This document shows positions 16,415-24,147 of a DNA stretch of 64,000 nucleotides, piece after piece. The position numbers and the translations under genes are program-made. The stretch is from Microbacterium sp. SORGH_AS_0969 (GTDB taxonomy: Bacteria > Actinomycetota > Actinomycetes > Actinomycetales > Microbacteriaceae). The stretch lies in NCBI RefSeq assembly GCF_030818255.1, contig NZ_JAUTAG010000001.1, forward strand, positions 434,001-498,000, given 5' to 3'. The notes under the pieces were generated by a model. It was not told the origin of the DNA. It worked only from the letters and a program-made list of their open reading frames with translations, and searched no databases. The stretch's first letter is position 1. Each line of letters starts with the position of its first letter.

Positions 16415-17075
16415 GAATCCATTATCGCGCAAATCGCCCAATTCGTTCAATACGCCCATCGCGCCCGTTCCACGCCGTGGACGGCGAACGCACCCTTCGC
16501 GCAGCCACGGCCCGCGTGCTCGCCCCTCCGCGCAGGGCGGCGATGACCACGGTGAAATTGCGAAGCGCGGAACCGCTCGGCGTCGTCATCCAGACCCTCG
16601 AGCGCCCACGAATTCACCCGCGCAACACGTTCGTGAACGAGGGTCGCCGGATCGACACGTTCGTCTGCAGCGCCTCTTCGGGAGCACGGTTCCGCCTGGG
16701 GCGTGCGAAGGAGTGGTGTACGACGCGTCGATCTGGGAGAGCGCGCGCCTTCGGCAGTCGCTCCTCGCCGCCATCTTGATCGGGTCGGCGCTGATCGCCG
16801 CGTCCGTCACCAGCGGCGCTCTGATCATCTCGACGGCTATGCGCGGGCGCCCCATCGCCGCCGAGGAGCCGTCGACAGACGGAACGTGATCAATGAGACT
16901 CGTTCTGTACGCAGCGGTGTCTAGCGCGACTCTCGTTCCCATCTTCCGGTGTTTTTGACATTCGGACGATGCATGTGGACCGCGCGGAGTCCGAAGAACC
17001 CGGCGTGAAGTCGACGCCACTCCGCCGACGCGGCCAGAGCAGCGGCGGCGTCTGGACGCTGATTACTGTGAGCGT
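16415..17075. other. Poorly coding, probably decayed stretch
   Basis: Between the antitoxin start and the GNAT gene there is no confident gene. A plus-strand frame near 16543-16680 reads MTTVKLRSAEPLGVVIQTL, and another near 16713-16889 reads like a small membrane protein. Between them the frames switch without start or ribosome sites. This looks like remnants of one or two older genes. Confidence 0.4.
16713..16889 (+). CDS. Possible small membrane protein (low confidence)
   Basis: A GTG-started frame of 58 codons reads VVYDASIWESARLRQSLLAA and then a strongly hydrophobic stretch ILIGSALIAASVTSGALIIS with a hydrophilic tail ending EEPSTDGT. GAAGGAG lies immediately upstream but too close for ideal spacing. 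The hydrophobic helix is convincing, but the start is not. It could be the C-terminal end of a decayed longer gene. Confidence 0.3.
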   Translation: MVYDASIWESARLRQSLLAAILIGSALIAASVTSGALIISTAMRGRPIAAEEPSTDGT

Positions 17076-17528
17076 GTGCCATCGTTACGCCCCCGGACGA
17101 ACGCAGACCTCCCCGTTGTCGCGAGCTGGGTTCCCAACGCCGAGGCCCTCTTCGCGTTCGCCGGCCCGTGGGTGAACTGGCCTTTCCTGCCGAGCGACCT
17201 CGATGATCTGCACAAACGGCCCGGCGCGAGCGCGTGGATGCTGGACACGAGCGAGGGCGAACCCGTCGGCCACGTGCAGTTCACTCCGCTCGAGGATGCT
17301 CTGCGCATCGGCCGTCTGATCGTCGCTCCGAGCGTCCGCGGCCAGGGGTGGGGACGCCGCCTTCTTCTTCTCACCTTGGACTACGCACGCGCACAGGGCG
17401 TTTCGCGCGTGCAGTTGGGGGTCTTGGCATCCAATGCCCCAGCCCGCCGACTGTACGAATCGGTCGGATTCGTCGCCGACCCCGAGACTCTCGACGCCGC
17501 CATCGTGCTGATGGCCCGCAACATCTGA
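17076..17528 (+). CDS. GNAT-family N-acetyltransferase
   Basis: This 150-residue protein contains the acetyl-CoA-binding signature VAPSVRGQGWGRRLL with the preceding beta-strand GRLIVAP, and the closing GVLASNAPARRLYESVGF motif. These are GNAT motifs A and B. It transfers an acetyl group from acetyl-CoA to an amine on an unknown acceptor. The start is GTG at 17076. The RidA gene follows 23 nt later on the same strand, so the two may be co-transcribed. Confidence 0.85.
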   Translation: MPSLRPRTNADLPVVASWVPNAEALFAFAGPWVNWPFLPSDLDDLHKRPGASAWMLDTSEGEPVGHVQFTPLEDALRIGRLIVAPSVRGQGWGRRLLLLTLDYARAQGVSRVQLGVLASNAPARRLYESVGFVADPETLDAAIVLMARNI

Positions 17529-17551
17529 ACCCACCCCCGAAAGGTCAGAAG

Positions 17552-17962
17552 ATGCCCACCGCCGTCACGCTCATCCGTTCGAGCGCGCTCTCCGACAGCG
17601 CGGAGTACGCCTACGTCGCCACCGCTCCCGCCGACGCGCGGCTGATCTTCCTCGCCGGTTCCTGCCCACTGAACCTCGACGGCACGACCGCAGGCGTCGG
17701 CGACTACGCCGCCCAGGCGGCGAAGTGTGTCGAGAACATGTCGATCGCGCTCCGCGAAGCCGGCGCGGAGATCACGGATGTCATCAGCACGCGAGTCCTC
17801 GTCGCCTCGACGCGCCAAGCCGACCTGGTGACGGCGTGGGAGGTTGTCCGCGACGCGTTCGGTGAGCACGACGTTCCGAGCACGCTCCTCGGCGTCACCG
17901 TGCTCGGGTACGACGGCCAGCTCGTCGAGATCGAGGCTGTTGCGGCGGTTGTCGACCGCTGA
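17552..17962 (+). CDS. RidA/YjgF/UK114-family protein
   Basis: This 136-residue protein matches the RidA family: a hydrophobic N-terminal strand IFLAGSCPLN, GDYAAQAAKCVENM helix, DVISTRVLVAS strand, and the C-terminal LGVTVLGYDGQLVEIEAVA strand. RidA proteins deaminate reactive enamine/imine intermediates; the key arginine may be in STRVLV. A GAAAGG site precedes the ATG at 17552. It forms a probable two-gene unit with the preceding acetyltransferase. Confidence 0.85.
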   Translation: MPTAVTLIRSSALSDSAEYAYVATAPADARLIFLAGSCPLNLDGTTAGVGDYAAQAAKCVENMSIALREAGAEITDVISTRVLVASTRQADLVTAWEVVRDAFGEHDVPSTLLGVTVLGYDGQLVEIEAVAAVVDR

Positions 17963-18079
17963 GGCGTTGCCTGCTCACTAGGGACGGAACCCATCGCATC
18001 CGCGGGCCGGGAAACCTCGCGAGGATCACGACCTCCCGCGGAGCTCGTCGCGACACGGGTCTTCACGCAAGACCGCGAA

Positions 18080-18919
18080 TCACCAGTCCTCGAAGGCAGG
18101 ATCGAGAATCGCAGCAACGCGGACGATCTGATCGTCGAGGCTTTCCTCGCTCAGGCCTTCGAGCCGCTCCTTCCGCCGCCAGGCAGCCCACTTCCGCTGG
18201 CTGAGTGCGCCGTATCCTTCGAGGACAGGTCCGATCACCTGCAACTCGACGCCTCGGTGCGACGCCACAGCTCGAGCAGCCTCGCGCAGGTCGACGATGT
18301 CGATCCCCGCTTCGCCGAGAGTCACGATGTCGACGTAGTCGCGCCAGCGAGTGCTGGTGACACCTCTCTCCAGGATGGTCACGCCTTTCTCCGCGATCGT
18401 CGACTCCGGCGCGTACCCCAGGAGCGTGATGGGCTCTCCAAGAAGGCGAGGCAGTGTCACCTTGCGCGGCGCGGGGACGATGGGATCGCCCGTCGACACG
18501 TCCCACGCGATGACTCCCTGCCAGCTCCCGATACGCGCTTTGAGGCGAAGCCGGATGCCGGGGTAGGTCGCGTCCTCGCGAATGTCCGTCACCACGAGAC
18601 TGTCCAGCAGAAACTCGACGCCGTCGTCGGCTTCGACGGCGGCGACGTCACGGACCACCCGGCGAAGATGCGTCGGTGTGACATCAGCTGCTATCGCGTT
18701 CGAGTCAGCGTCCTTTGTGAAACGGCGCACGCCATATGCGCCGAGCAGGAGGCCGCCCTTCAGGACGAAATCCTCTGCATGCGGCGTCCGCGCGAGTCTG
18801 GCGAGAAAGGACTCAAGTGCGTGCCTGAGGAGATACTCCTGCGTTGCCACCGGGGCGCCGTTCGCGGCGCCCGAACGGGCGAGCGCCTGGATTGTTCGGA
18901 AGGTCTTGACGCCGCTCAC
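18080..18919 (-). CDS. AbiEii-type nucleotidyltransferase toxin
   Basis: This 279-residue protein is an AbiEii/MenT-like nucleotidyltransferase. It has FVLKGGLLLGAYGVRRFTKD, the GG and following acidic DAD positions of the polymerase-beta-like active site, then AEKGVTILERGVTSTRWRDYVDIV near the middle, matching the conserved K and R-x-KD-Y-D region. The start is a GTG overlapping the antitoxin stop by 4 nt. AbiE systems halt growth during phage infection, and relatives modify tRNA 3' ends or other targets. The active-site variant KDADSN should be compared with the usual T-x-D-x-D. Confidence 0.85.
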   Translation of the reverse strand: MSGVKTFRTIQALARSGAANGAPVATQEYLLRHALESFLARLARTPHAEDFVLKGGLLLGAYGVRRFTKDADSNAIAADVTPTHLRRVVRDVAAVEADDGVEFLLDSLVVTDIREDATYPGIRLRLKARIGSWQGVIAWDVSTGDPIVPAPRKVTLPRLLGEPITLLGYAPESTIAEKGVTILERGVTSTRWRDYVDIVTLGEAGIDIVDLREAARAVASHRGVELQVIGPVLEGYGALSQRKWAAWRRKERLEGLSEESLDDQIVRVAAILDPAFEDW

Positions 18920-19473
18920 GTGAGGATCTCCAGCGCGTCGCGCACGGGCTTAGCGCTCCGAGGAAGGGCTTGAGCGACCTTCATCAACTTCGCGGGCTTC
19001 CCCCCGCGACGCAGCCACTCTTTCAGGGCGTCGCGCGGAATCTCGTAACCCGTGTCGGCTCGTAGCCGGAAGCAGTCGACGATCGCTCGTTCGGGCGTGT
19101 AGATGCCGATCCGCTGAGTACTGCCAGGGATGCCGATGTCTTCTCGCTCCAGCGAAAAGGTGCCCGCATCAAATCGATGCCAGTGGATGGCACTTTCTGA
19201 GGCGGGAACGCGGGTTCCGCGGGGAATAGCGACGTCGAGGGCGTCGGGGATGACGTCCGTGAGGTCGTAATAGGCGAGCGCCGAGACCAGGCAGATGGTC
19301 GCCTCAGGGCGTCGAGCCGAAGCTTCGAGTTGGTCCCAGTCCGCCGTAGGCGACCCTTCGGGGAGATAAAGGCCCCGAGCGATCCGCTCCCACGCTCCGC
19401 TCTTCGCGCTGCGGTAGAAACTGCTCCGACTGCCCGTACCGTGCGCAGGCGAGTTTGGTGTGACGGGTTGCAC
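18916..19473 (-). CDS. AbiEi-type antitoxin (winged-helix regulator)
   Basis: This 185-residue protein has the AbiEi layout: an N-terminal region with SAKSGAWERIARGLYLPEG, which is the wing and Gly-rich turn of the winged helix, then a C-terminal domain starting near EATICLVSALAYYDLTDVIP and including GIYTPERAIVDCFRLR. AbiEi represses its own promoter and counters the nucleotidyltransferase toxin. It starts with GTG at 19471-19473 just after GGAGGA. The toxin gene overlaps by GTGA, so translation is likely coupled. Confidence 0.85.
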   Translation of the reverse strand: MQPVTPNSPAHGTGSRSSFYRSAKSGAWERIARGLYLPEGSPTADWDQLEASARRPEATICLVSALAYYDLTDVIPDALDVAIPRGTRVPASESAIHWHRFDAGTFSLEREDIGIPGSTQRIGIYTPERAIVDCFRLRADTGYEIPRDALKEWLRRGGKPAKLMKVAQALPRSAKPVRDALEILT

Positions 19474-19599
19474 TACTCCTCCTCGGCGACACAGAACGTA
19501 TGCAGCTAAGTCTATCTGGATACGACTCGTCCCATAGGCTCACAGGAGGGCGACCTCGCGTGGCCTTCCACCACCACCCCGTTTCTGCCCTAACCGACT

Positions 19600-19666
19600 C
19601 AGCAGGTGCCGTTTCGGGCTGGATTCCATGCCGGAACGCATGCAGTACCTGAACGCCTGGGCGATC
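19600..19666 (+). pseudogene. Decayed second copy of the Csp-like gene, part left of the IS3 element
   Basis: Codons 19622-19666 read DSMPERMQYLNAWAI, which aligns with DAMQECMQSLNACAM of the intact gene at 14535. Two copper-ligand cysteines have become Arg (TGC to CGC) and Trp (TGC to TGG). An IS3-family element begins immediately after. Upstream sequence to about 19600 shows weak similarity only. Confidence 0.7.
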
Positions 19667-19720
19667 TGAAGCGCCCTGGGTTTGTTGGAGGCTCCTGACC
19701 TTGGAAACGAGGATGGGGTT

Positions 19721-20065
19721 ATGCCGAAGGAACAGGCGATCGGGAAGCCGACGACGCGTCGGTATTCGGATGAGGAGAAGGCCGCCGCGGTGCGGATGGT
19801 GAGGACGCTGCGCGCCGAGCTCGGAGTCACCCAGGGGACGGTGCAGCGGGTCGCTACGCAGCTCGGCTACGGGGTCGAGTCCGTGCGGATGTGGGTGAAG
19901 CAGGCCGACATCGACGACGGCGTCACCGCGGGCGTGAGCACCACGGAGGCGCAGCGGATCCGGGAGCTGGAGCAGGAGAACCGGGAGCTGCGCCGCGCCA
20001 ACGAGGTGCTGAAGCGGGCCGCGTCTTTCTTCGGGGCGGAGCTCGACCGCCACTACCGGAAGTAG
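19721..20065 (+). CDS. IS3-family transposase orfA
   Basis: This 114-residue protein carries the helix-turn-helix of IS3 OrfA: RRYSDEEKAAAVRMVRTL, LGVTQGTVQRVATQLGYGV, ESVRMWVKQADID. It is followed by a leucine-zipper-like RIRELEQENRELRRANEVLK and the typical AASFFGAELDR end. It binds the IS ends. I prefer the ATG at 19721, which follows GAGG, over an in-frame ATG at 19682 inside the inverted repeat region. It stops at 20065, overlapping the beginning of orfB. Confidence 0.85.
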   Translation: MPKEQAIGKPTTRRYSDEEKAAAVRMVRTLRAELGVTQGTVQRVATQLGYGVESVRMWVKQADIDDGVTAGVSTTEAQRIRELEQENRELRRANEVLKRAASFFGAELDRHYRK

Positions 20066-20985
20066 TCGCGTTCATCGACGCGAACAAGGACGACCTGGTC
20101 GATGGTCGCCGGCTCGGAGTCGAGCTCATCTGCAGATTGCTGCAGGTGGCTCCGAGCAGCTATTACGCCGCCAAGACCCGTTCCCCGTCAGCTCGCGCCG
20201 TCCGCGACGAAGAGCTGATCCCGCAGCTGGTGCAGTTGTGGGACGTGAACTACCGGGTCTACGGGGTCCGCAAGCTTTGGAAGGCTGCCGGACGCGTCGG
20301 GATCATGATCGGACGGGATCAGACCGCGCGGCTGATGCGGGCAGCCGGGATCGAGGGCGCGAGACGTTCGAAGCGGGTCAAGACCACCAGGGCGGATCCG
20401 ACATCGGCCAGACACCCGGATCTGGTGCGGCGGGAGTTCACCTCGACCGCACCGAACCGGCTTTGGGTGACCGATTTAACGTTCGTGCCGACGTGGGCTG
20501 GCGTCGCTTACGTCTGCTTCATCGTCGACGCGTTCAGTCGGATGATCGTGGGGTGGCGGGTCGCGTCGCACATGCGTACCGAGATGGTCCTCGACGCGAT
20601 CGAGATGGCACGCTGGTCCCGCGGGCACCGCCACGCGGACCTGCGGTGTCACAGCGATGCGGGCTCTCAATTCACGTCGATTCGCTACGGGGAGCGGCTC
20701 GCGGAGATCGGCGCCACCCCGTCGATCGGGACCGTCGGCGACAGCTATGACAACGCCCTGGCCGAGACAGTCAATGGGTACTTCAAGGCCGAACTCGTCC
20801 GCGGGCCGGCACGATCCGGGCCGTGGAAGACCGTCGAGGATCTCGAGCTCGCGACCCTCGGCTGGGTCCACTGGCACAACACCGAGCGCCTCCACGGCTA
20901 CCTCGGCGACGTCCCGCCCGCCGAGTTCGAGAACGCGTTCTATGCTGTCCAAGCCGACCGCGATCAGCTGGTCGGAATCAAATAG
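20062..20985 (+). CDS. IS3-family transposase orfB (DDE integrase core)
   Basis: This frame encodes the catalytic part of the transposase, about 308 residues. It has the HTH_21 region (LWDVNYRVYGVRKLWKAA), then the rve integrase core with the catalytic Asp in NRLWVTDLTFVP, the second Asp in CHSDAGSQF, and Glu in YDNALAETVNGYFK. The C-terminus closes with WVHWHNTERLHGYLGDVPP. It has no independent start and lies in the -1 frame of orfA, so a programmed -1 frameshift near 20025-20060 would yield OrfAB. A TTTCTTC stretch at 20026-20032 is one slippery candidate. Confidence 0.85.
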   Translation, partial: VVAFIDANKDDLVDGRRLGVELICRLLQVAPSSYYAAKTRSPSARAVRDEELIPQLVQLWDVNYRVYGVRKLWKAAGRVGIMIGRDQTARLMRAAGIEGARRSKRVKTTRADPTSARHPDLVRREFTSTAPNRLWVTDLTFVPTWAGVAYVCFIVDAFSRMIVGWRVASHMRTEMVLDAIEMARWSRGHRHADLRCHSDAGSQFTSIRYGERLAEIGATPSIGTVGDSYDNALAETVNGYFKAELVRGPARSGPWKTVEDLELATLGWVHWHNTERLHGYLGDVPPAEFENAFYAVQADRDQLVGIK

Positions 20986-21016
20986 CGCGAGTCTCCATCA
21001 GACCCAGGGCGCTTCA

Positions 21017-21226
21017 ATCGCCGCGGCGATGAGCGCCTAATTCTCTTCTTTGGTGCGGCCTCTGACTCTCTAAAAGCGGGTGGTAGCCACCGGTTCCCCC
21101 ACCGCCATGTCGACCGCGGGTACGACCACCGCGACGACCACGAGACCGTCCCATCACACGGAGAGGTTCTAGGCTGCCCTGCAGCGCTGCATCGGGTGGA
21201 CTATCGACGAGATCGTGCGAGCATCG
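21017..21226. pseudogene. Decayed second copy of the Csp/85-residue pair, part right of the IS3 element
   Basis: After the IS, plus-strand codons read IAAAMSA and stop at 21038-21040, matching MAAAMC of the intact Csp gene with the next Cys changed to Ser and a premature stop. From about 21076 the sequence matches the antisense of the intact 85-residue gene (for example GACCACGAGACCGTCCCA and GGTGGACTATCGACGAGAT), with a central deletion of about 60 nt and many substitutions. Neither gene can be functional here. Confidence 0.75.
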
Positions 21227-21304
21227 CCGCTGATAGGAAAGCTAAGATTTCGACCGTTCTCCCATATGAGCCTCGATGTCGTAGGTGTGCCATACCGTTC
21301 ACAC

Positions 21305-22444
21305 ATGAACACGAACGCGCTCCTGCCGGCCGCTGATCCGGTCGATGTCGCTTTTATTCAGCAAGCGCACCAGATTTGGATCCAGGGTAGCCCGGCACAA
21401 GCGACACAATTGGTGAGGTCGAGAGCGGAGACTGGCCAGCCTTGGGCGGCGGCTCTTTTGGCCTGGATGCTTATGCAGCAGGGGTACCCCGCTCTGGATG
21501 AAGGCGTCACTTGGGCTCTGCGGGCTGCGAGGGTGGGATTTGCTGGCCAACTGACGCAAGCGTTTCACAACGTCGTTGCGAATCTCAGCTCCTACCCAAA
21601 CCTCGCCGACCGCCTCCCAGAACTACTCACTCTTGGCGTGCCCTGGTGGTCGAGTCCCGATTTCATCGGGCAAGCCTGGAATTTGCTAGCCAACGGCCAG
21701 CCGGAGTTGGCGATGCGTCTCATGATGACGCCGAGCACACCTCCCCCGTGGGCTGAGAACGAGCAGCTGTCTCACATCGTCGCCAGCGCTGGCGACCGCA
21801 TGCGAGAACTGGAGGGCACCGCCGCATCGATAGAGCGCGTTCAGTCCGATATAAACGAAGCGAGCGTCCGTGCGCAAGAGGCCATCGACCGCGCGACGAA
21901 CGATCTTGAGACACGGGCTGGCCAGGCAGGGCTACTGGTTGACGCCACGACCTCTGACGCGACGAACTCGTTGTTCAAAGCCGATGCTGCTCGAAACGCA
22001 AAAGAATCTAGGGGATCGTGGATCGCGGGTCTCTTCACCCTAGGGGCTGCCGCAACGGTAGCGGTGCTTCCCGTCATACTGCACTACCTCCAGATTGGCC
22101 CCACCTACACCGCCTTCGAACAAGTGGGACTCCACCTCGTGTCAACAGCCGCTTTGGCAACGTTCGCTGGCGTTCTACTAGCTCGCGCGCGTTCGCGCGA
22201 CCAGTCCGCTCAACGCGCGCACGATTTGTCGACGGCGATGGGAACGATGATTGCCTACAGCAACCAGATTGGCGATCCGACCGAGAAGCAGCGATTCATG
22301 ACGACCATGGGACAACTCGTCCTACAGGCTCACCTGACGACGGGCGGAAAGGGCGGGAGTAGCGAGGAATCCCTGAGTGGAATGCTCACATTGGCCAACC
22401 TCATCAAATCCCCCGCCCACTCCGCTGCGACATCCGCTTCGTGA
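21305..22444 (+). CDS. Hypothetical membrane protein with helical-repeat head and coiled coil
   Basis: The 379-residue product starts MNTNALLPAADPVDVAFIQ. The first 150 residues are all helical with an alternating pattern reminiscent of TPR/SEL1 repeats (AFIQQAHQIWIQGSPAQATQ). Residues about 180-240 form a likely coiled coil (VQSDINEASVRAQEAIDRAT). Two membrane helices follow (WIAGLFTLGAAATVAVLPVI and LVSTAALATFAGVLL), and a cytoplasmic helical tail closes the protein. Codon use is less GC-biased than the neighbours, suggesting acquisition by transfer. I do not recognise the family. It lies next to AbiE and TA genes, so a phage-defence role is possible but only by location. Confidence 0.6.
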   Translation: MNTNALLPAADPVDVAFIQQAHQIWIQGSPAQATQLVRSRAETGQPWAAALLAWMLMQQGYPALDEGVTWALRAARVGFAGQLTQAFHNVVANLSSYPNLADRLPELLTLGVPWWSSPDFIGQAWNLLANGQPELAMRLMMTPSTPPPWAENEQLSHIVASAGDRMRELEGTAASIERVQSDINEASVRAQEAIDRATNDLETRAGQAGLLVDATTSDATNSLFKADAARNAKESRGSWIAGLFTLGAAATVAVLPVILHYLQIGPTYTAFEQVGLHLVSTAALATFAGVLLARARSRDQSAQRAHDLSTAMGTMIAYSNQIGDPTEKQRFMTTMGQLVLQAHLTTGGKGGSSEESLSGMLTLANLIKSPAHSAATSAS

Positions 22445-22566
22445 ACGCATCACAGCGCCGTTTGCGTGAACGCCTTGCGGTGCCGTTCGTAGGCGACGAC
22501 GAGCGAGGTCGTCTATTCGCCACCACTGGACGTCAGGTCTGATGAACGGCACCATCAGCCACCCGT

Positions 22567-22659
22567 GTAACGCCCACGTAAACTCCCCCTCTCCCACCCC
22601 GCCCTGCGGGGTGAGCCAACCGTTACCTCCCCGCCCCTCCCGACGCGGTCCCGGGTAAC
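22567..22659 (+). promoter_or_regulatory. GlnR-like boxes upstream of the nitrate genes
   Basis: GTAAC-N6-GTAAAC at 22567-22583 fits the actinobacterial GlnR consensus gTnAC-N6-GaAAC. Further half-site-like GTTAC (22622-22626) and GTAAC (22655-22659) occur closer to narK. GlnR is the known activator of nitrate assimilation in several actinomycetes. The match is visual only. Confidence 0.45.
22595..22613. terminator. GC hairpin in the narK upstream region
   Basis: CACCCCGC and GCGGGGTG form a perfect 8-bp stem with a CCT loop. It may end transcription from the upstream gene at 22444 or lie in the narK leader. Confidence 0.45.
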
Positions 22660-22736
22660 GCCCCCTCCCTACGCTGACGGCACGCCCCGCCCATGCGAGG
22701 CGCTGCACCTCCCCCGCATCGCCCATGGAGGACCCC

Positions 22737-24143
22737 GTGACCGTCACCGACCCGCGCCCCGAAACCGCAACGCCGCCCGCGGCCGCAACGCCTGCCGAAA
22801 CAGCCCCGGCCGACGCAACCCTGACCCGCCGCCCCGGCCGCTGGATCGACAACTGGAACCCCGAGAACGCCACCCAGTGGGCGAACGAGGGCAAGGCCAT
22901 CGCCTCCCGCAACCTGCGGTGGTCGATCTTCGCCGAGTTCCTCGGGTTCGTCGTCTGGCAGCTGTGGTCGGTCGTCGTCGTCTCACTGCCGGCGGCGGGC
23001 TTCCAGCTCTCGACCGGTGAGATCTTCTGGCTCATCTCGATGCCGAGCCTGGTCGGCGCGACACTGCGCATCCCCTACACGTTCATGGTTCCGCGCTTCG
23101 GCGGCCGCAACTGGACGATCGTCTCGGCAGGACTCCTGCTCATCCCGAGCATCGGCCTCGCCATCGCGGTGTCCAACCCCGCGACGCCCTTCGGCCTCCT
23201 GCTCCTCATCGCCGCGTTCGCCGGCTTCGGCGGCGGCAACTTCGCAAGCTCCATGTCGAACATCACGTTCTTTTACCCGGCCGCGCAGAAGGGATACGCC
23301 CTCGGACTCAACGCCGCCGGCGGCAACCTCGGCGCCTCGGTCGCGCAGTTCGTCGTCCCCATCGTCATCACCGTCGGCGCCGCGGCGACCCTCAACCTGC
23401 CCCTCGCGGGCCTCATCTGGGTGCCACTGATCCTCGTCGCGATGGTCGGCGCCTACTTCCGCATGGACAACCTCTCCGCCGCGAAGGCCGACATCACGGC
23501 ATCCCTCGCCGCTCTCAAAGAGCCGCACATGTGGGTGCTGTCACTGCTCTACATCGGTACCTTCGGCTCGTTCATCGGCTTCGCGGGCGTCTTCCCGAAG
23601 CTGCTCGCCGACACGTTCCCCGACTTCAAGGGCATCGCGATCGGCACTGCCACCGTCACCCTCGCGTTCCTGGGCGCGCTCGTCGGCTCGCTCGCCCGCC
23701 CCTACGGCGGCAAGCTCGCCGACCGCTTCGGCGGCACGGTCATCACGATCGGCGCCTTCACGGTGATGGGACTCGGCATCCTGAGTGTGATCCTCACCCT
23801 GCCGATGCAGAACTTCGCGATCTTCCTGCTGTGCTTCCTCGTGCTGTTCGCCGCGGCGGGCATCGGCAACGGCTCGACGTACCGCATGATCCCGACGATC
23901 TTCGCCCTCAAGGCCAACGGCGGCATCGGCGCGCAGCGCAAGGCCGCCGCGGCCCTCGGCCTCATCTCGGCGATCGGCGCGTACGGCGGCTTCTTCATCC
24001 CGCAGCTGCTCGGCTTCTCGAAGACGACATTCGGCTCGTACACCCCCGCCCTCGGCTGGTTCGCCCTCGCCTACGTCGCGTTCCTCGCCCTCACCGCGGG
24101 CGTGTACCTCCGTATGTCGAAGAAGACCGGAACGCGGATCTGA
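22737..24143 (+). CDS. narK: Nitrate/nitrite transporter, NarK-type MFS
   Basis: This 468-residue major facilitator has 12 predicted membrane segments. The nitrate signature occurs twice, in AGFGGGNFASSMSNITFFYP and AAAGIGNGSTYRMIPTIF, which match NarK/NasA transporters of nitrate or nitrite. The GTG at 22737 is the best start because GGAGG lies 5 nt upstream; the ATG at 22725 overlaps that ribosome site. It is followed after 4 nt by the nitrate reductase gene, so the two are co-transcribed. Upstream boxes suggest GlnR control. Confidence 0.9.
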   Translation: MTVTDPRPETATPPAAATPAETAPADATLTRRPGRWIDNWNPENATQWANEGKAIASRNLRWSIFAEFLGFVVWQLWSVVVVSLPAAGFQLSTGEIFWLISMPSLVGATLRIPYTFMVPRFGGRNWTIVSAGLLLIPSIGLAIAVSNPATPFGLLLLIAAFAGFGGGNFASSMSNITFFYPAAQKGYALGLNAAGGNLGASVAQFVVPIVITVGAAATLNLPLAGLIWVPLILVAMVGAYFRMDNLSAAKADITASLAALKEPHMWVLSLLYIGTFGSFIGFAGVFPKLLADTFPDFKGIAIGTATVTLAFLGALVGSLARPYGGKLADRFGGTVITIGAFTVMGLGILSVILTLPMQNFAIFLLCFLVLFAAAGIGNGSTYRMIPTIFALKANGGIGAQRKAAAALGLISAIGAYGGFFIPQLLGFSKTTFGSYTPALGWFALAYVAFLALTAGVYLRMSKKTGTRI

Positions 24144-24147
24144 CCCC

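Larger units (their letters stand above)
19667..21016 (+). mobile_element. IS3-family insertion sequence
   Basis: This 1350-bp element begins TGAAGCGCCCTGGGT and ends with the inverted copy ACCCAGGGCGCTTCA. Imperfect pairing continues inward for about ten more bases. It is flanked by ATC at 19664-19666 and 21017-21019, a 3-bp target duplication as expected for IS3. It carries overlapping orfA and orfB with orfB in the -1 frame. The element looks intact and sits inside the decayed Csp-like copy. Confidence 0.93.

Noticed and set aside
13325..22444. Possible prophage
   Set aside because: No integrase, capsid, terminase or lysis gene is present; the region is better explained by TA modules, IS elements and gene decay.
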